In this document: piece after piece, positions 46,194 through 55,720 of the stretch
Layout: each line of letters begins with the position of its first letter
How positions within the stretch are numbered: position 1 is the stretch's first letter
Origin: Aquisphaera giovannonii
GTDB lineage: Bacteria; Planctomycetota; Planctomycetia; Isosphaerales; Isosphaeraceae
Direction of reading: 5' to 3'
Assembly: GCF_008087625.1 (NCBI RefSeq)
Contig: NZ_CP042997.1
Location: 5,394,001 to 5,458,000, forward strand
Length of the DNA: 64,000 nucleotides
Made by a program: the position numbers and the translations under genes
The notes under the pieces: generated by a model
Databases searched by the model: none
The model's input: the letters and a program-made list of their open reading frames with translations, nothing else
What the model was told of the DNA's origin: nothing

Positions 46194-47030
46194 ATGCCGC
46201 GGACCGTTTTGATCGTCGATGACGAGCGCGACACCAACGACATCTTGGCCAGTCTCGTTCGGGCTCGCGACTTCGAACCGATCCAGGTCTACTCGGGCGA
46301 GCGGGTCTTGGCGGCGGTGGCGGAGCGGAGGCCGGACGTCATCCTCCTGGACCTCATGCTGCCGGACATGGACGGCTTCGCGGTCTGCGACAAGCTCAAG
46401 CGGCACCGCGAGACCAACCTGATCCCCGTGGTGATGGTCACGGCGCTGCACGACGACGACCACCGCCTCTCCGGGGTGCGCGTGGGCGCCAACGGCTACC
46501 TCCGCAAGCCGTTCTCCCCGGCGGAGCTGTACGCCGCGATCGACTCGGCGCTGAAGTGGCACGACGAGCACCAGACCCGGGGGACGCAGGGCGAGATCAA
46601 CTTCGACATCCGCAGCGAGCTGACCTACCTCCAGCAGGCCCAGGACATGCTCGCGGACATGTTCGCCCACACGCCGCTGACCGAGCGCCAGGTCAAGGAC
46701 CTGAAGCAGGCCATCATGGAGATGGGCGGCAACGCGATCGAGTGGGGCCACAACAAGAACGCCGAGCTGGTGCTGCGGATCACGTACCGGATCGACGCGG
46801 AGAAGATCACGCTGATCATCGAGGATCAGGGCCCTGGCTTCGACCCCGGCAACATCCCCCACGCCGCCTCCGACGAGGACCCCATCGGCCACATCGAGAT
46901 CCGCAACGAGATGGGCAAGCGGGAGGGCGGGTTCGGCATCATGCTGGCCAAGGGCCTCGTGGACGAGTTCCACTACAACAAGAAGGGGAACGAGGTCACC
47001 CTGATCAAGCGGTTCATCCCGGCCTCCTGA
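46194..47030 (+). CDS. response regulator receiver fused to RsbW-like HATPase
   Basis: A protein of 278 residues. The receiver domain (1-125) has DD at 9-10, phospho-acceptor Asp53 (ILLDLMLPDMDGFAV), Thr in MVTALHDDD and Lys in LRKPFSP. After a short helical linker comes an HATPase fold (about 160-275): MEMGGNAIEWGHNKNAEL, LIIEDQGPGFDP and EGGFGIMLAKGLVD. There is no HisKA domain, so it is closer to anti-sigma serine kinases (RsbW/SpoIIAB) than to histidine kinases. A phospho-signal may switch the kinase half. Its sigma or anti-sigma partner is not adjacent. Confidence 0.9.
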   Translation: MPRTVLIVDDERDTNDILASLVRARDFEPIQVYSGERVLAAVAERRPDVILLDLMLPDMDGFAVCDKLKRHRETNLIPVVMVTALHDDDHRLSGVRVGANGYLRKPFSPAELYAAIDSALKWHDEHQTRGTQGEINFDIRSELTYLQQAQDMLADMFAHTPLTERQVKDLKQAIMEMGGNAIEWGHNKNAELVLRITYRIDAEKITLIIEDQGPGFDPGNIPHAASDEDPIGHIEIRNEMGKREGGFGIMLAKGLVDEFHYNKKGNEVTLIKRFIPAS

Positions 47031-47131
47031 CCCGCCCCCTCGATCTGCCTCCGGGAATCACGGCTCCCCCCCCCCGGTCGCGTGGCGCGCGAGATCACGC
47101 CCGGCAGGACGCGGGCCGACGCTGAATATCG

Positions 47132-47254
47132 GGGTGGCCGCGGCAGAGCCGAAGGCGATGCCGCGGGATCGCCTCGGCTTGCGGGGCAAGCCCGCGCCAT
47201 TCGCGCCGGCCGGGGCGATCCCGTGGCGTCGCTGCGCTCCCGCCACGGCCACCC
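47132..47254. repeat. foldback repeat family D, copy 3
   Basis: Left arm 47132-47173 (gggtggccgcggcagagccg..gggatcgcc) pairs with 47214-47254 (ggcgatcccgtggcgtcgct..acggccaccc). The centre has its own hairpin (gcttg-cgggg-caagc, 47178-47192). It lies between two converging genes and could also end transcription from both sides. Confidence 0.65.
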
Positions 47255-47301
47255 GAAGCGCGGGGGCGGCGAGCAGCCGGCGGGCCTCCCGGCGCGGGTG
47301 C

Positions 47302-48582
47302 TCAGGCCACCAGGCCGGACGCCATCGGCGTGGGGCCGGCGAACTCGCCGACGGACTGCTCGGGGGCGGCGATGCAGCGCCGGAACGAGTCGACGAGGCG
47401 CGTCGGGACCCGGTCCATGCGGCCCCGGGCGGGGTGGACCTCGTAGAGTCCCAGGTGCAGGAGGTGGTCCAGGAGCCCCTTGCGGGACCAGCGGTACTTC
47501 CACTCGATCATCGTGAACAGGGGGAACCAGGTGTAGCCCGTCACCGCGATCCCCTCGCGTCGCGCGTCGCGGACCGCGCCGAGGGTCCCCTCCAGCCAGG
47601 CCGCGCGTTCGGCGTCGGTCCCGGTGGAGCTGGTCTCGGTGACCATCAGCGGGAGGCCGTAGCGGTCATGGACCATCCCGAGGACCGTCTTCAGGGCCGA
47701 CGCCGGGGAGTCGGCCACCTGCCGGAGCCGGCCGCTGCGCGACCGGACGAGGCGGCGGTTGGTCCAGGGGTAGAAGTTCACGCCCAGGACGTCCCACCGC
47801 GGCGCGCGGGCCGCCAGCTCCAGCAGCTCCGACTCGGTGCAGCCGTGCTCGAGCAGCCAGGGGAACAGGGCGTGGCCGGGCACCACCCGGCCGCACATGA
47901 GGTCCAGCGGCAGCAGCCTCCGGCCCTGGGCCGCTTCGGCCTGGGCGAGCAGCCCGGGGTCGCCGGTCGTGTCCAGCCCGACGTCCTCCACGTGGACGAG
48001 CACCGCGTCCGGCCTCGCGGCGCGGAGGGCCTCCGCGGTCCGCCAGATGCCCCGGGCCAGCGAGGTCAGCACCTTCACGTAGCCGTCGTCGCCGCGCAGG
48101 TAGGGGGGCCACAGCCCCGTCCGGCCGCAGAAGTCCGCCGTCACCGCCGGCTCGTTGAGCGGGGTGTAGTACCTCACCAGCGGGGCGTACCGCTCCGCGA
48201 ACCGGGCCGCGTACTCGGCCACCCGCTGCGGGTAGGACGAGTTGACGAACTGGTTGTCCAGCCAGAGCGGCGTCCCGTAGTGCATCAGGTCCACGATCGG
48301 GGTCAGCCGCTTCTCGCGGACCAGGTCGTCCAGGACCTCGTCGGTCCACGACCAGTCGAACACGCCCGGGCGGGGGTTCACCCGGTACCACGGCACGCCG
48401 TAGCGGATCGTGGAGACGCCGAGCTCCGCGGCCAGGCCGAGGTCCTGCCGCCAGAGGTCGTAGTGGCCCATCAGCTCGTATTCGTCGAGCCGGCGATGCC
48501 CCGAGCGGGTCTGCGGGACGAACGTGTTCTCGATCCCGACCGCCCAGCGGAAATCGCCGGCCGGGAGGCTCTGATCGCGCAT
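47302..48582 (-). CDS. family 1-like glycoside hydrolase
   Basis: A protein of 426 residues from ATG 48582 (AAGGA nine bases upstream). A clan GH-A barrel is visible: FRWAVGIENTFVPQ, LGVSTIRYGVPWYRVNP, acid/base Glu144 in YYTPLNEPAVTADF and nucleophile Glu316 in PLMVTETSSTG, with WFPLFTMIEWKYRW near the end. It lacks a signal peptide, so it may act in the cytoplasm. It is the last gene of the minus-strand sugar block. The substrate is unclear. Confidence 0.85.
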   Translation of the reverse strand: MRDQSLPAGDFRWAVGIENTFVPQTRSGHRRLDEYELMGHYDLWRQDLGLAAELGVSTIRYGVPWYRVNPRPGVFDWSWTDEVLDDLVREKRLTPIVDLMHYGTPLWLDNQFVNSSYPQRVAEYAARFAERYAPLVRYYTPLNEPAVTADFCGRTGLWPPYLRGDDGYVKVLTSLARGIWRTAEALRAARPDAVLVHVEDVGLDTTGDPGLLAQAEAAQGRRLLPLDLMCGRVVPGHALFPWLLEHGCTESELLELAARAPRWDVLGVNFYPWTNRRLVRSRSGRLRQVADSPASALKTVLGMVHDRYGLPLMVTETSSTGTDAERAAWLEGTLGAVRDARREGIAVTGYTWFPLFTMIEWKYRWSRKGLLDHLLHLGLYEVHPARGRMDRVPTRLVDSFRRCIAAPEQSVGEFAGPTPMASGLVA

Positions 48583-48828
48583 CCTACGTGTCCTTGCCAC
48601 CATCGACGGTGGCTCATCGCGCAGGCCATTCCTTGCCGCGATCCTGCGCCTCGAATCGCCGAGCCGCCCAGCAGGCCGGCCGCCTCGGAGGCGTGGACCG
48701 TTGCCTTGATGAGGAATCCTAAGGGAAAAGGTAAGTCCCGGAAAGGCCGCGTGCGGCGATTTCTCCGACAAAATTCGTCCGCCGGGGCTGGGGAGGGCGT
48801 CTTCGCCCAGCGGTGAGAAGCGGATTGC

Positions 48829-50331
48829 TCAGGAGGCCGCGGGCGTGATCGAGAGCGCGTCGAACGCGACCTCGCCGTCGGCGAGGAGCCCGATGCGAGG
48901 CGGGCCGTCGCCGACGGCCAGGGCGGAGAAGAGTCGCACGCGGTCCAGGTGTACGGACACTACGCCACCTCGGCATGTGAGGGCGACTGCATGGAACGCC
49001 CGCATGTCGAACGGCTCGGGCCCCAGGGTCGGCAGCTTGGCGACTGCCGGCCCGCCGGGGCCGCGGAAGGCCGCCCGGCCGAGGGCTCGGTCCACGACGA
49101 CCGTGGACTCCGCGTCCCCGCATCGGAGGACCAGGCCGCCCCGGTCGTGGCCGCCGGCGGACGGGAAACGCAGGTAGAACTCCAGGGCCCAGTCGCCTTC
49201 GAACTCGAGCCCGGCGCGCCAGGCCCGCCCCGGGCCGCGGCCCTCGTGGCGGAGCTCGCCGCCGTCCTCGGCCCATCGGCCCGACTCGAAGTCCCAGGAG
49301 CCGAGCGACCCGGGGGCCGTGACGCCCGCCCGATAGAGGTCCGTCGGGAGCGGGGGGGACGGCTGGGGCCGGTCCGTCAACGCCCCGATGGAGACCCCCC
49401 CGTCGCCCCAGGTCGCGGGGCAGAGCCAGACCCTCCGGACCCCCTCGCCGGGCGTCCGGCCGTGGAGGACGATCCAGTCGTGCACGAGGTCCGGGCGGAC
49501 CACCGAGAAGTGCCCGGGTCCCTCCACCAGGCCGGGCGTCGTGGCGAAGAGCGGGCCCTCCAGGCCGCGGAGGTCGCGGTAGGGGCCCAGCGGCGTATCG
49601 GCCGCGGCCTCGCCCGTGCCGTAATGGCCGGTGTAGTTGCCCCCGCTGTAGCCGCAATAATAGCGGCCGTTGCGCCGGACCGGCGCCGGGCCCTCCACGG
49701 TCGTCCACTCGGCGAACCGGCGTCCGCCGTACAGCGGCATCTCCCGGTCCGCCTCGAACAGGTGCCAGGGGGCCCCGGCGCGGAGGACCACGGAGGATGG
49801 GCCGGCCGGGCCGAGCGGGTGCTCCATCGGCTGGACGACGATCCCCGTCCCGTGGGGCGGGTCGTCCTCCGCGACGAAGTCGAGGCAGCGGAAGAGGTAG
49901 AGCCGGCCGTCCTCGTCGAGCAGCCACGACCCGTCGATCGAGAACCGCTCGTCCGGCCCGTTGACCCGGGCCCTCAGCTCGAAGGGGCCCACCGGCCGGT
50001 CCGCGACGGCGACCCAGAGGGCATGCCCCCGGTGGACCACGTCGCCGAAGCTGACGACCATGTAGTAACGGCCGTTCCAGGGCAGGACTTCCGGCGCCCA
50101 GTGATCGGCGGCCGGGTCGCTCATCGCCAGGGCGCCGCCCAGGAACTCCCACTCGATCAGGTCATCCGACCGGTAGACCGGGATCGCCCGCCCGTCGGCG
50201 AGCGGGGGCCCGTCGTTGGTGCCGTAGAGGTAGAACCGCCCGCGGTCGCGGAGCACGAACGGGTCGCCGAGCGCGACGCCCCGGATCGGGTTGGCAAACG
50301 TGCGGGCCTGGGTCGCGGCGGCGTCGTTCAT
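48829..50331 (-). CDS. GH43-like glycosidase with beta-sandwich C-terminus
   Basis: A protein of 500 residues without signal peptide. The propeller is at about 10-320: GVALGDPFVLRDRGRFYLYG (first Asp), FSIDGSWLLDEDGRLYLFRC (second Asp) and TTVEGPAPVRRNGRYYCGYS (candidate Glu). The C-terminal domain (345-500) is concanavalin-like: LGSWDFESGRWAEDGG, WALEFYLRFPS and RIGLLADGEVAFDALSI. It is 19 bp downstream of the GH5-like gene, so it is part of an operon. Likely acts on arabinosyl or xylosyl side groups. Confidence 0.88.
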   Translation of the reverse strand: MNDAAATQARTFANPIRGVALGDPFVLRDRGRFYLYGTNDGPPLADGRAIPVYRSDDLIEWEFLGGALAMSDPAADHWAPEVLPWNGRYYMVVSFGDVVHRGHALWVAVADRPVGPFELRARVNGPDERFSIDGSWLLDEDGRLYLFRCLDFVAEDDPPHGTGIVVQPMEHPLGPAGPSSVVLRAGAPWHLFEADREMPLYGGRRFAEWTTVEGPAPVRRNGRYYCGYSGGNYTGHYGTGEAAADTPLGPYRDLRGLEGPLFATTPGLVEGPGHFSVVRPDLVHDWIVLHGRTPGEGVRRVWLCPATWGDGGVSIGALTDRPQPSPPLPTDLYRAGVTAPGSLGSWDFESGRWAEDGGELRHEGRGPGRAWRAGLEFEGDWALEFYLRFPSAGGHDRGGLVLRCGDAESTVVVDRALGRAAFRGPGGPAVAKLPTLGPEPFDMRAFHAVALTCRGGVVSVHLDRVRLFSALAVGDGPPRIGLLADGEVAFDALSITPAAS

Positions 50332-50350
50332 GGTCCATCTCGCGAGGGTG

Positions 50351-51853
50351 TCAGGGCCGTCCCCGGCCCGGCGCGGCCGGGCGGACCGCGATGGCGACGT
50401 CGTGCCGGAACGGGGGCAGGTCGAGGGTCAGCGGGCCGGACCGACATTCCACGACCGCCGCCGCGAGGCCGTGCCCATTGGCGGTCTCCACGTGGTCGAC
50501 GCGGTAGGCCCCGGGCTCCATGCCGGGGAGCTCGACCGAGGCCCCCTCGAGCAGCGGGCGGAAGCAGAGGTCGCCGTCGGGCCCGGCGGACCCCTCGGAC
50601 CGGATCGCCCAGATCACGGCCTGCCTGCCGTCGGAGCACCCGTGCACGGCGACCTCCTCGGGTCGGGCCTTCAACTCCGCCGTGACGTTCCGCGACGCGA
50701 AGGCGGGCCAGTCGATCCGCCCCGCGAACTCCGCCATGACCCCCTGCGCATGCCGCATGCCGGGCGTCAGCGAGTGGGGGTGCCGGTTCGGCCACCGCAT
50801 GCCGCCGCCGGCCCCGCCGCTGGCCAGGTGCGCCCAGGACATGTGGCGGAAGTAGTTCAGGTCGAAGGTCTCCGGGAGCGTGATCCCGAGATCCTTGAAC
50901 GTGTGGATGGGTCCGGTCTCGCTGTCGGTGAACGGCCGGCCGTCGCGGATCTCCGCCAGGGCGTGCCGCACCCAGCGTGCCATCGCCTCCGCGGCGCCCA
51001 CCGTGTCGGTGGGGGAGTCGATCTGCCCCGGCTCGTAGACGTGGGTCGTCGCGAAGTCGAGGTCGGGGTGGCGGAAGATCAGGTCGGCCAGCGGCCCCTC
51101 CGGCTGGGCGCCGAAGTGGCTGACGGTCTGGAGGTGGGCCCGGCCGAACCGCGAGCGCTCGATCCCCCGGACGAAGTGCGAGAGCTCCGAGACCACGCCG
51201 ATCAGGGTCGCCGCCAGGTCCGGCCCGATGGCCTCGGAGGCCACCCCGTGGTCGTGCCCCAGCTCGTTCCAGAGGTCCCACGCGAAGATGGCGCCGCTGC
51301 CCCCCCACCGCTCGACGACGAAGGCGAAGCGGCGCTTCACCGCCGCCATGCCGTCGGGGTCCGTGAGCAGGTCGAGCTGGCGGCGGCACGGCCCGCCGCG
51401 GCCGGCGTTGTAGGGGTGCGAGTCCCAGAGGACCCAGGTGAAGAAGGTGTCGAACGGCGTCAGCAGCAGCCGCAGGCCGTGGCGCTCGCAGAGGGCCACG
51501 AGGTCGTCGATCGCCCGGACGACCACGGGGTCGAACTCCCCGGGCTGCGACTCCAGGTAGAGGCCGTCGCCGACGTATTCGAGCATGACACGGAGCGTGG
51601 TCACGCCGCTCTTGCGGAGCCAGGCCAGGTGACGGTCCACGGCGCCCGGGTCGCGGCGGCCGAGCAGCCCTTCGAGGTCCGGCCACGTCAGCGCGTCGTT
51701 CTGGCCGATCACCAGGAACGGGCGCCCGTCCTCGGTCTCGAAGTACCGGCGCCCGGGGCCGAGGCGCACCCAGGACGTCGAGGGCGTCGGGCCCGCGTCC
51801 GGCCGTGCTTCCACGACCCCGGCGCCCTCGGCGACGGAGGGATGGATGTCCAA
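50351..51853 (-). CDS. GH5-like (cellulase/mannanase clan) glycoside hydrolase
   Basis: A protein of 500 residues. The barrel has RRYFETEDGRPFLVIGQND, LRKSGVTTLRVMLEYVGDG, the acid/base Glu in FAWDLWNELGHDHG and a nucleophile candidate in PFTDSETGPIHTF. Trp/His-rich loops follow (MSWAHLASGG). A small beta domain ends the protein. No signal peptide is seen. It lies 20 bp after the glycosyltransferase-flavoprotein gene. Substrate specificity cannot be read from the sequence. Confidence 0.82.
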   Translation of the reverse strand: MDIHPSVAEGAGVVEARPDAGPTPSTSWVRLGPGRRYFETEDGRPFLVIGQNDALTWPDLEGLLGRRDPGAVDRHLAWLRKSGVTTLRVMLEYVGDGLYLESQPGEFDPVVVRAIDDLVALCERHGLRLLLTPFDTFFTWVLWDSHPYNAGRGGPCRRQLDLLTDPDGMAAVKRRFAFVVERWGGSGAIFAWDLWNELGHDHGVASEAIGPDLAATLIGVVSELSHFVRGIERSRFGRAHLQTVSHFGAQPEGPLADLIFRHPDLDFATTHVYEPGQIDSPTDTVGAAEAMARWVRHALAEIRDGRPFTDSETGPIHTFKDLGITLPETFDLNYFRHMSWAHLASGGAGGGMRWPNRHPHSLTPGMRHAQGVMAEFAGRIDWPAFASRNVTAELKARPEEVAVHGCSDGRQAVIWAIRSEGSAGPDGDLCFRPLLEGASVELPGMEPGAYRVDHVETANGHGLAAAVVECRSGPLTLDLPPFRHDVAIAVRPAAPGRGRP

Positions 51854-51873
51854 CAGTCGGCCCTCCCTGACGA

Positions 51874-54549
51874 TCAGAGGTCGGCCGCGAGCCGCGCCGG
51901 GCCCTTGCCGTTGCCGTTGGCGTGGCCATTCCCATGGCCGTTGCCGAGGATCTCCGCCGACATGGCCACGGCGAGCGGCCGCTTCTGCGGCGGCGACGCC
52001 TCGGCCGGGGCGGGCGCGGCCGCCTCAGGCTGAAGCTTGCCGTCGGCCTGGACCGACTCGACCACCCGCTTGCCCGAGAGGATCGCGCCGTCCTGGTTGA
52101 CGTACTTCCACTCGCCGAATCGCCCGATCGGGTAGATGTCCAGCTTGTGCAAGTATGCGTTGATCACGGCCAGGCGGCCCTCCCGGTCCGGCGTGAACGG
52201 GATGTAGGCATGCGGCATGCCGAGCACCTGCTCGAAGGCGACCTGGTCCCCCTCGCGCCAGAGGTCGGTCCGCTTCAGCCCGGCGACGCAGGCCTCCACC
52301 ATGGCCCTCTTGCCCTTCACCGGCAGCGGCTTGTACTTCGAGTGGCTGATCTCGAAGGTCAGGGCGCTGTGGCCCGGCGGCGCCGTGTGGGGGGAGGCAT
52401 TCGACTGCACGAAGATCCGCTGGAAGAGGAACTTGTCCTGCCCCTCGGGATAATAGATCCAGTGCTTCTCCGTCACCTTCTCGCGGTCGATCCCCAGGTT
52501 CACGCAGACGACCGCGGTGCTCGGCAGCCCGGCGGCGGCCTTGCGCACCGACTCCGGCGCGCCGTCGATGGCCTCGATCAGCTCCGGCAGCGGCACGCTC
52601 GGGAAGAGGCGGTCGTAGCGGATCGTCCGCAGCTCGCCCCCCTCGCCGCGTCCGCCCACTCGGAACGTCGCCCGCTTGCGGGCCGGGTCGATCGAGACGA
52701 GCGAGCGTCGCATCGCGAACTCGCCGCCGCGGGCCTCGACCCTCCTGGCCAGGCCGGAGACGAACATCTCGCAGCCCCCGCGCAGCGGGTAGCCGAACCG
52801 GGCGTTGGGCCCCATGTCGCCGCGGCCGCGGCGGAGCGAGCCGTCGATGACCTCGTCCAGCGACGGCGTCAGCACCCGCCCGGCGATCCAGTCGCTGCTC
52901 ATCCGCGCCGGGTCGATGCCCCACACCTTGAAGTTGTAGGGCTGCATGAAGTGCTTCGTGATCCCTTCGCCGAACGTCCGGAGGCTCCACTCCAGGAAAT
53001 TCAGCGGCCGGCCGCCGTTCGCATTGCCGGCCGGCGCGTCCGCATCGCGGCCCGCCTTGATGACGCCCAGCAGGCACTCCTTGATCACCTCGGGCGGGAG
53101 GCCGTAGAGGTTGCCCTGGAACGGGTACCGCTGGTACGAGTCGTAGAGGTGGATCCAGCTCTCGCGCTGCTGCTCGTGGAAGTTGTCCGCGAGGATGCCT
53201 CGGAAGAGGCCGTCCACGTAGGGGTCGTTGGTGAAGAAGATGTGGCCGGCGTAGTCGAAGGTGAACCCGTCCTGGACGATCGAGCGGCAGAGCCCGCCGG
53301 CGCGGTCGTGGCGGTCGGCCAGGATGAAGTCGGAGTCGTCCAGGTGCAGCCCCGCGCTGAGGCCGGCGGGGCCGCCGCCGACGATGAGGCTCCGCGTGGA
53401 CTGCGGCGGCCGGGCCGCCCGGGGACGCCGGCGGCCTTCGCCCAGCTTCCCCTCGACCAGGCGTCGCATCGCGTCGGCCGTGCCGTCCCAGCCCATCCCC
53501 TTCGCCCGGCGCCGGCCGGCCTCCTCGCGGTCCGCGTCGAACAGGGCGGGGGCCTGCCTCGCGAGCCCCAGGAAGTGTGCGGCGTCGCGGGCCACGAGGA
53601 CGATGTCCCCGTGGTCGCGGACCACGTCCTGCACGGCCGTCGAGACGATCGGCTTGCCGCCGGCCATGTACTCCAGGGTCTTGGTCGGGCTGATGTGCCG
53701 GGTGGCCTCGTTGAGCGCCCAGGGCATCAGGCAGACGTCGAACCCCTTGAGGTACGCGGGCAACTCCGCGTAGCCCTTCTGGCCGAGGTAACGTAGGTTC
53801 GGCCTCCGCGGCAGCCGCGCGGGATCGACCTTGATCGTCGGGCCGACCAGGACGACCGAGCCCTCGGGCCGGTCGTCGGCCAGGGCCGCGATGAGGTCGT
53901 AGTCGAGCCGCTCGTCCACGACGCCGTAGTAGCCGAGGATCGGCCGGGGCAGGCCGGCCAGGTCGGCCGGGAGCGGCAGGTCGGGGTCGAGGGCCCGGGC
54001 GAAGTGCGTCTCCTCCACGGCCGAGGGGAAGCAGTGCACGCCCGGGTTGCGGTCGCGCTTCGCCTCGTACAGGGCCCGCCCGCCCGTGAAGACCACGTCC
54101 GCCCGCTCCAGCAGTCGGTCCTCCGCCTCCTTGAGCCCGGCGGGCGCCCCTGCGAATCCGGCGAGCTCGTCCATGCAGTCGTAGACGACGACCTGGCCCG
54201 GGCCCAGCCGGTCGCCATAGGCGGCGAACATCGGCGAGTAGAACCAGCGGACCAGCGGCCGCCGGCCGCGGGCCATCGCCACGTACCCCTCGACGAGCCG
54301 GCCGAGGTCGTGGTCGACATCCGCCCGGCGATGCGGCCGGAGCACCGTGACGCCGCCGCCGACGTCGAGCACGTCCAGCCCCGCCGGGCGGTCGTCGAAG
54401 ACGGGCTCCTCCTCGACGATCACCGTCCACTCCCTCGCCAGCCGCGAGAGCAGGTGCTGGGGCCGCTGGAACACCCAGTCCCACCGCAGGTGAGAATGGC
54501 AGATCAGGACGGGGGCCTCGCGCCCCACCATGGCGGGTCTCCTGGGCAT
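51874..54549 (-). CDS. glycosyltransferase fused to UDP-galactopyranose-mutase-like flavoprotein
   Basis: A protein of 891 residues with two enzymes in one chain. Residues 1-370 form a GT-B glycosyltransferase of the TuaH-like group: CHSHLRWDWVFQRPQHLLSR, PILGYYGVVDERLDYDLI and the donor site ISPTKTLEYMAGGKPIVST. After an Arg/Pro linker, a Rossmann FAD site starts at 387 (LIVGGGPAGLSAGLHL). Glf-like features follow: GGLCRSIVQDGFTFDYAGHI, YPFQGNLYGLP and MQPYNFKVWGIDP. The tail (about 850-891) has Gly-Asn-His repeats. It heads the sugar operon. A role in building a cell-surface polysaccharide is likely; the flavoprotein's substrate is not certain. Confidence 0.9.
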   Translation of the reverse strand: MPRRPAMVGREAPVLICHSHLRWDWVFQRPQHLLSRLAREWTVIVEEEPVFDDRPAGLDVLDVGGGVTVLRPHRRADVDHDLGRLVEGYVAMARGRRPLVRWFYSPMFAAYGDRLGPGQVVVYDCMDELAGFAGAPAGLKEAEDRLLERADVVFTGGRALYEAKRDRNPGVHCFPSAVEETHFARALDPDLPLPADLAGLPRPILGYYGVVDERLDYDLIAALADDRPEGSVVLVGPTIKVDPARLPRRPNLRYLGQKGYAELPAYLKGFDVCLMPWALNEATRHISPTKTLEYMAGGKPIVSTAVQDVVRDHGDIVLVARDAAHFLGLARQAPALFDADREEAGRRRAKGMGWDGTADAMRRLVEGKLGEGRRRPRAARPPQSTRSLIVGGGPAGLSAGLHLDDSDFILADRHDRAGGLCRSIVQDGFTFDYAGHIFFTNDPYVDGLFRGILADNFHEQQRESWIHLYDSYQRYPFQGNLYGLPPEVIKECLLGVIKAGRDADAPAGNANGGRPLNFLEWSLRTFGEGITKHFMQPYNFKVWGIDPARMSSDWIAGRVLTPSLDEVIDGSLRRGRGDMGPNARFGYPLRGGCEMFVSGLARRVEARGGEFAMRRSLVSIDPARKRATFRVGGRGEGGELRTIRYDRLFPSVPLPELIEAIDGAPESVRKAAAGLPSTAVVCVNLGIDREKVTEKHWIYYPEGQDKFLFQRIFVQSNASPHTAPPGHSALTFEISHSKYKPLPVKGKRAMVEACVAGLKRTDLWREGDQVAFEQVLGMPHAYIPFTPDREGRLAVINAYLHKLDIYPIGRFGEWKYVNQDGAILSGKRVVESVQADGKLQPEAAAPAPAEASPPQKRPLAVAMSAEILGNGHGNGHANGNGKGPARLAADL

Positions 54550-55202
54550 GTATCGTTTCCTTGCTGGATCGTGCGTGTCGTCTGGTCAAGGGGCCGTCGA
54601 GGCGGATCCCGGACGGCCTCCCACGCCGCGGGGGGGCTCGAGGAGAGCCGGATGGCGCGTCAATCGGGGCCTCGGGCGGGGACGGCGGGGCCGTCGAGAA
54701 GGGCCAGCCCGATGCCGGTGCGGAACGACATTTTGGTCAAGCAAATCCGAGGCCGCGCTTAAATGAAAAACATTAAGAATGTTGCATAATTTACGCTTTC
54801 GAGAATCCCCGGCCCGGTCGGGAAAACCCCGGCCGCCGGCTCGGCCCCGGCGCCGTGGCGTGAATCCGTGGCGTCGATCCGATGTCGGGCCCCGTGCCGC
54901 TTGCCCGGAGGCCGGCGCGGCCTTATGCTCGCCCGCGGGACTCCTCATCGCCCACAGGCGGGGGGCCCGCCCCCCGATCCCCCCTCGCCACCGCGGGGGA
55001 GGGTCCGGGTGGAGGGAGCCTCGAAGACCTCGGATCGTGAGGCGAAGCAGATTTCAAGGGAACATGCGAAAACAGTTGGCCCCGGCCCGGATGCGTCCGG
55101 GCGGCTGTCTCCGTCAGATACCATGACGCATTATGGTGCGATAATATTAGTCGTTTTGTGGTTGGTTTACTCTCGTCCTGTCCTTCCGCCGGGACCGCCG
55201 CC
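54550..55202. promoter_or_regulatory. 653-bp divergent control region
   Basis: Lies between the fusion gene and the DsrE-like gene. At 54758-54803 the DNA turns AT-rich and holds a perfect palindrome, aacatt-aag-aatgtt (54769-54783), about 220 bp before the fusion gene. A second AT-rich patch at 55125-55160 (gataatatta) is a likely promoter for the plus-strand genes. The rest is GC-rich with no gene. Confidence 0.4.
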
Positions 55203-55580
55203 ATGCCCTCGATGAACCCGGACGACGCGCCGATCAATGACTTCGCCGGCACCGCGGTCCTCCTGACCCGGGCGGGCATGGGCCAGGCCGAGCCGGCGCT
55301 CCAGCAGAAGGTCCTCCAGGTCTTCCTCACCATGCTCCTGGAGAACGGCCAGCTCCCGCGGGCCATCTGCCTCTACACCGAGGGCGTGAAGCTCGCCGCC
55401 GAGGACTCGCCCGCGCTGGACCTGCTCCGGGGCCTCGCGGCGGAGGGGGTGCCCGTGATCGTCTGCAAGACCTGCTCCGACTTCTACGGCCTGACCGACC
55501 ACCTCCGCGTCGGCGTCGTCGGCGGCATGGGGGACATCCTCGCCGCCATGGCCACGGCCGCGAAGGTGATCACGGTCTGA
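55203..55580 (+). CDS. DsrE-superfamily small protein
   Basis: A protein of 125 residues from ATG 55203. Alternating strands and helices ([80 protein letters not shown]) match the DsrE/YedF fold. A CKTC pair near 95 sits where sulfur-carrying cysteines occur in relatives, so sulfur or selenium transfer is possible. It is 140 bp upstream of the glutamate decarboxylase gene on the same strand. Confidence 0.8.
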   Translation: MPSMNPDDAPINDFAGTAVLLTRAGMGQAEPALQQKVLQVFLTMLLENGQLPRAICLYTEGVKLAAEDSPALDLLRGLAAEGVPVIVCKTCSDFYGLTDHLRVGVVGGMGDILAAMATAAKVITV

Positions 55581-55720
55581 GTCCACGCGCGAGGCGGCCC
55601 GCGATCTCCGGCCGCCGTTCCCCGTCGACACCGGCGGGCGACGCCGCGACCCTCCGTCCCCTCCCGCCTCCGCGGGGGGAAGGCCCGGGGGGCGGCCGCC
55701 CTTGCCAGGAGAAGAGGCCC

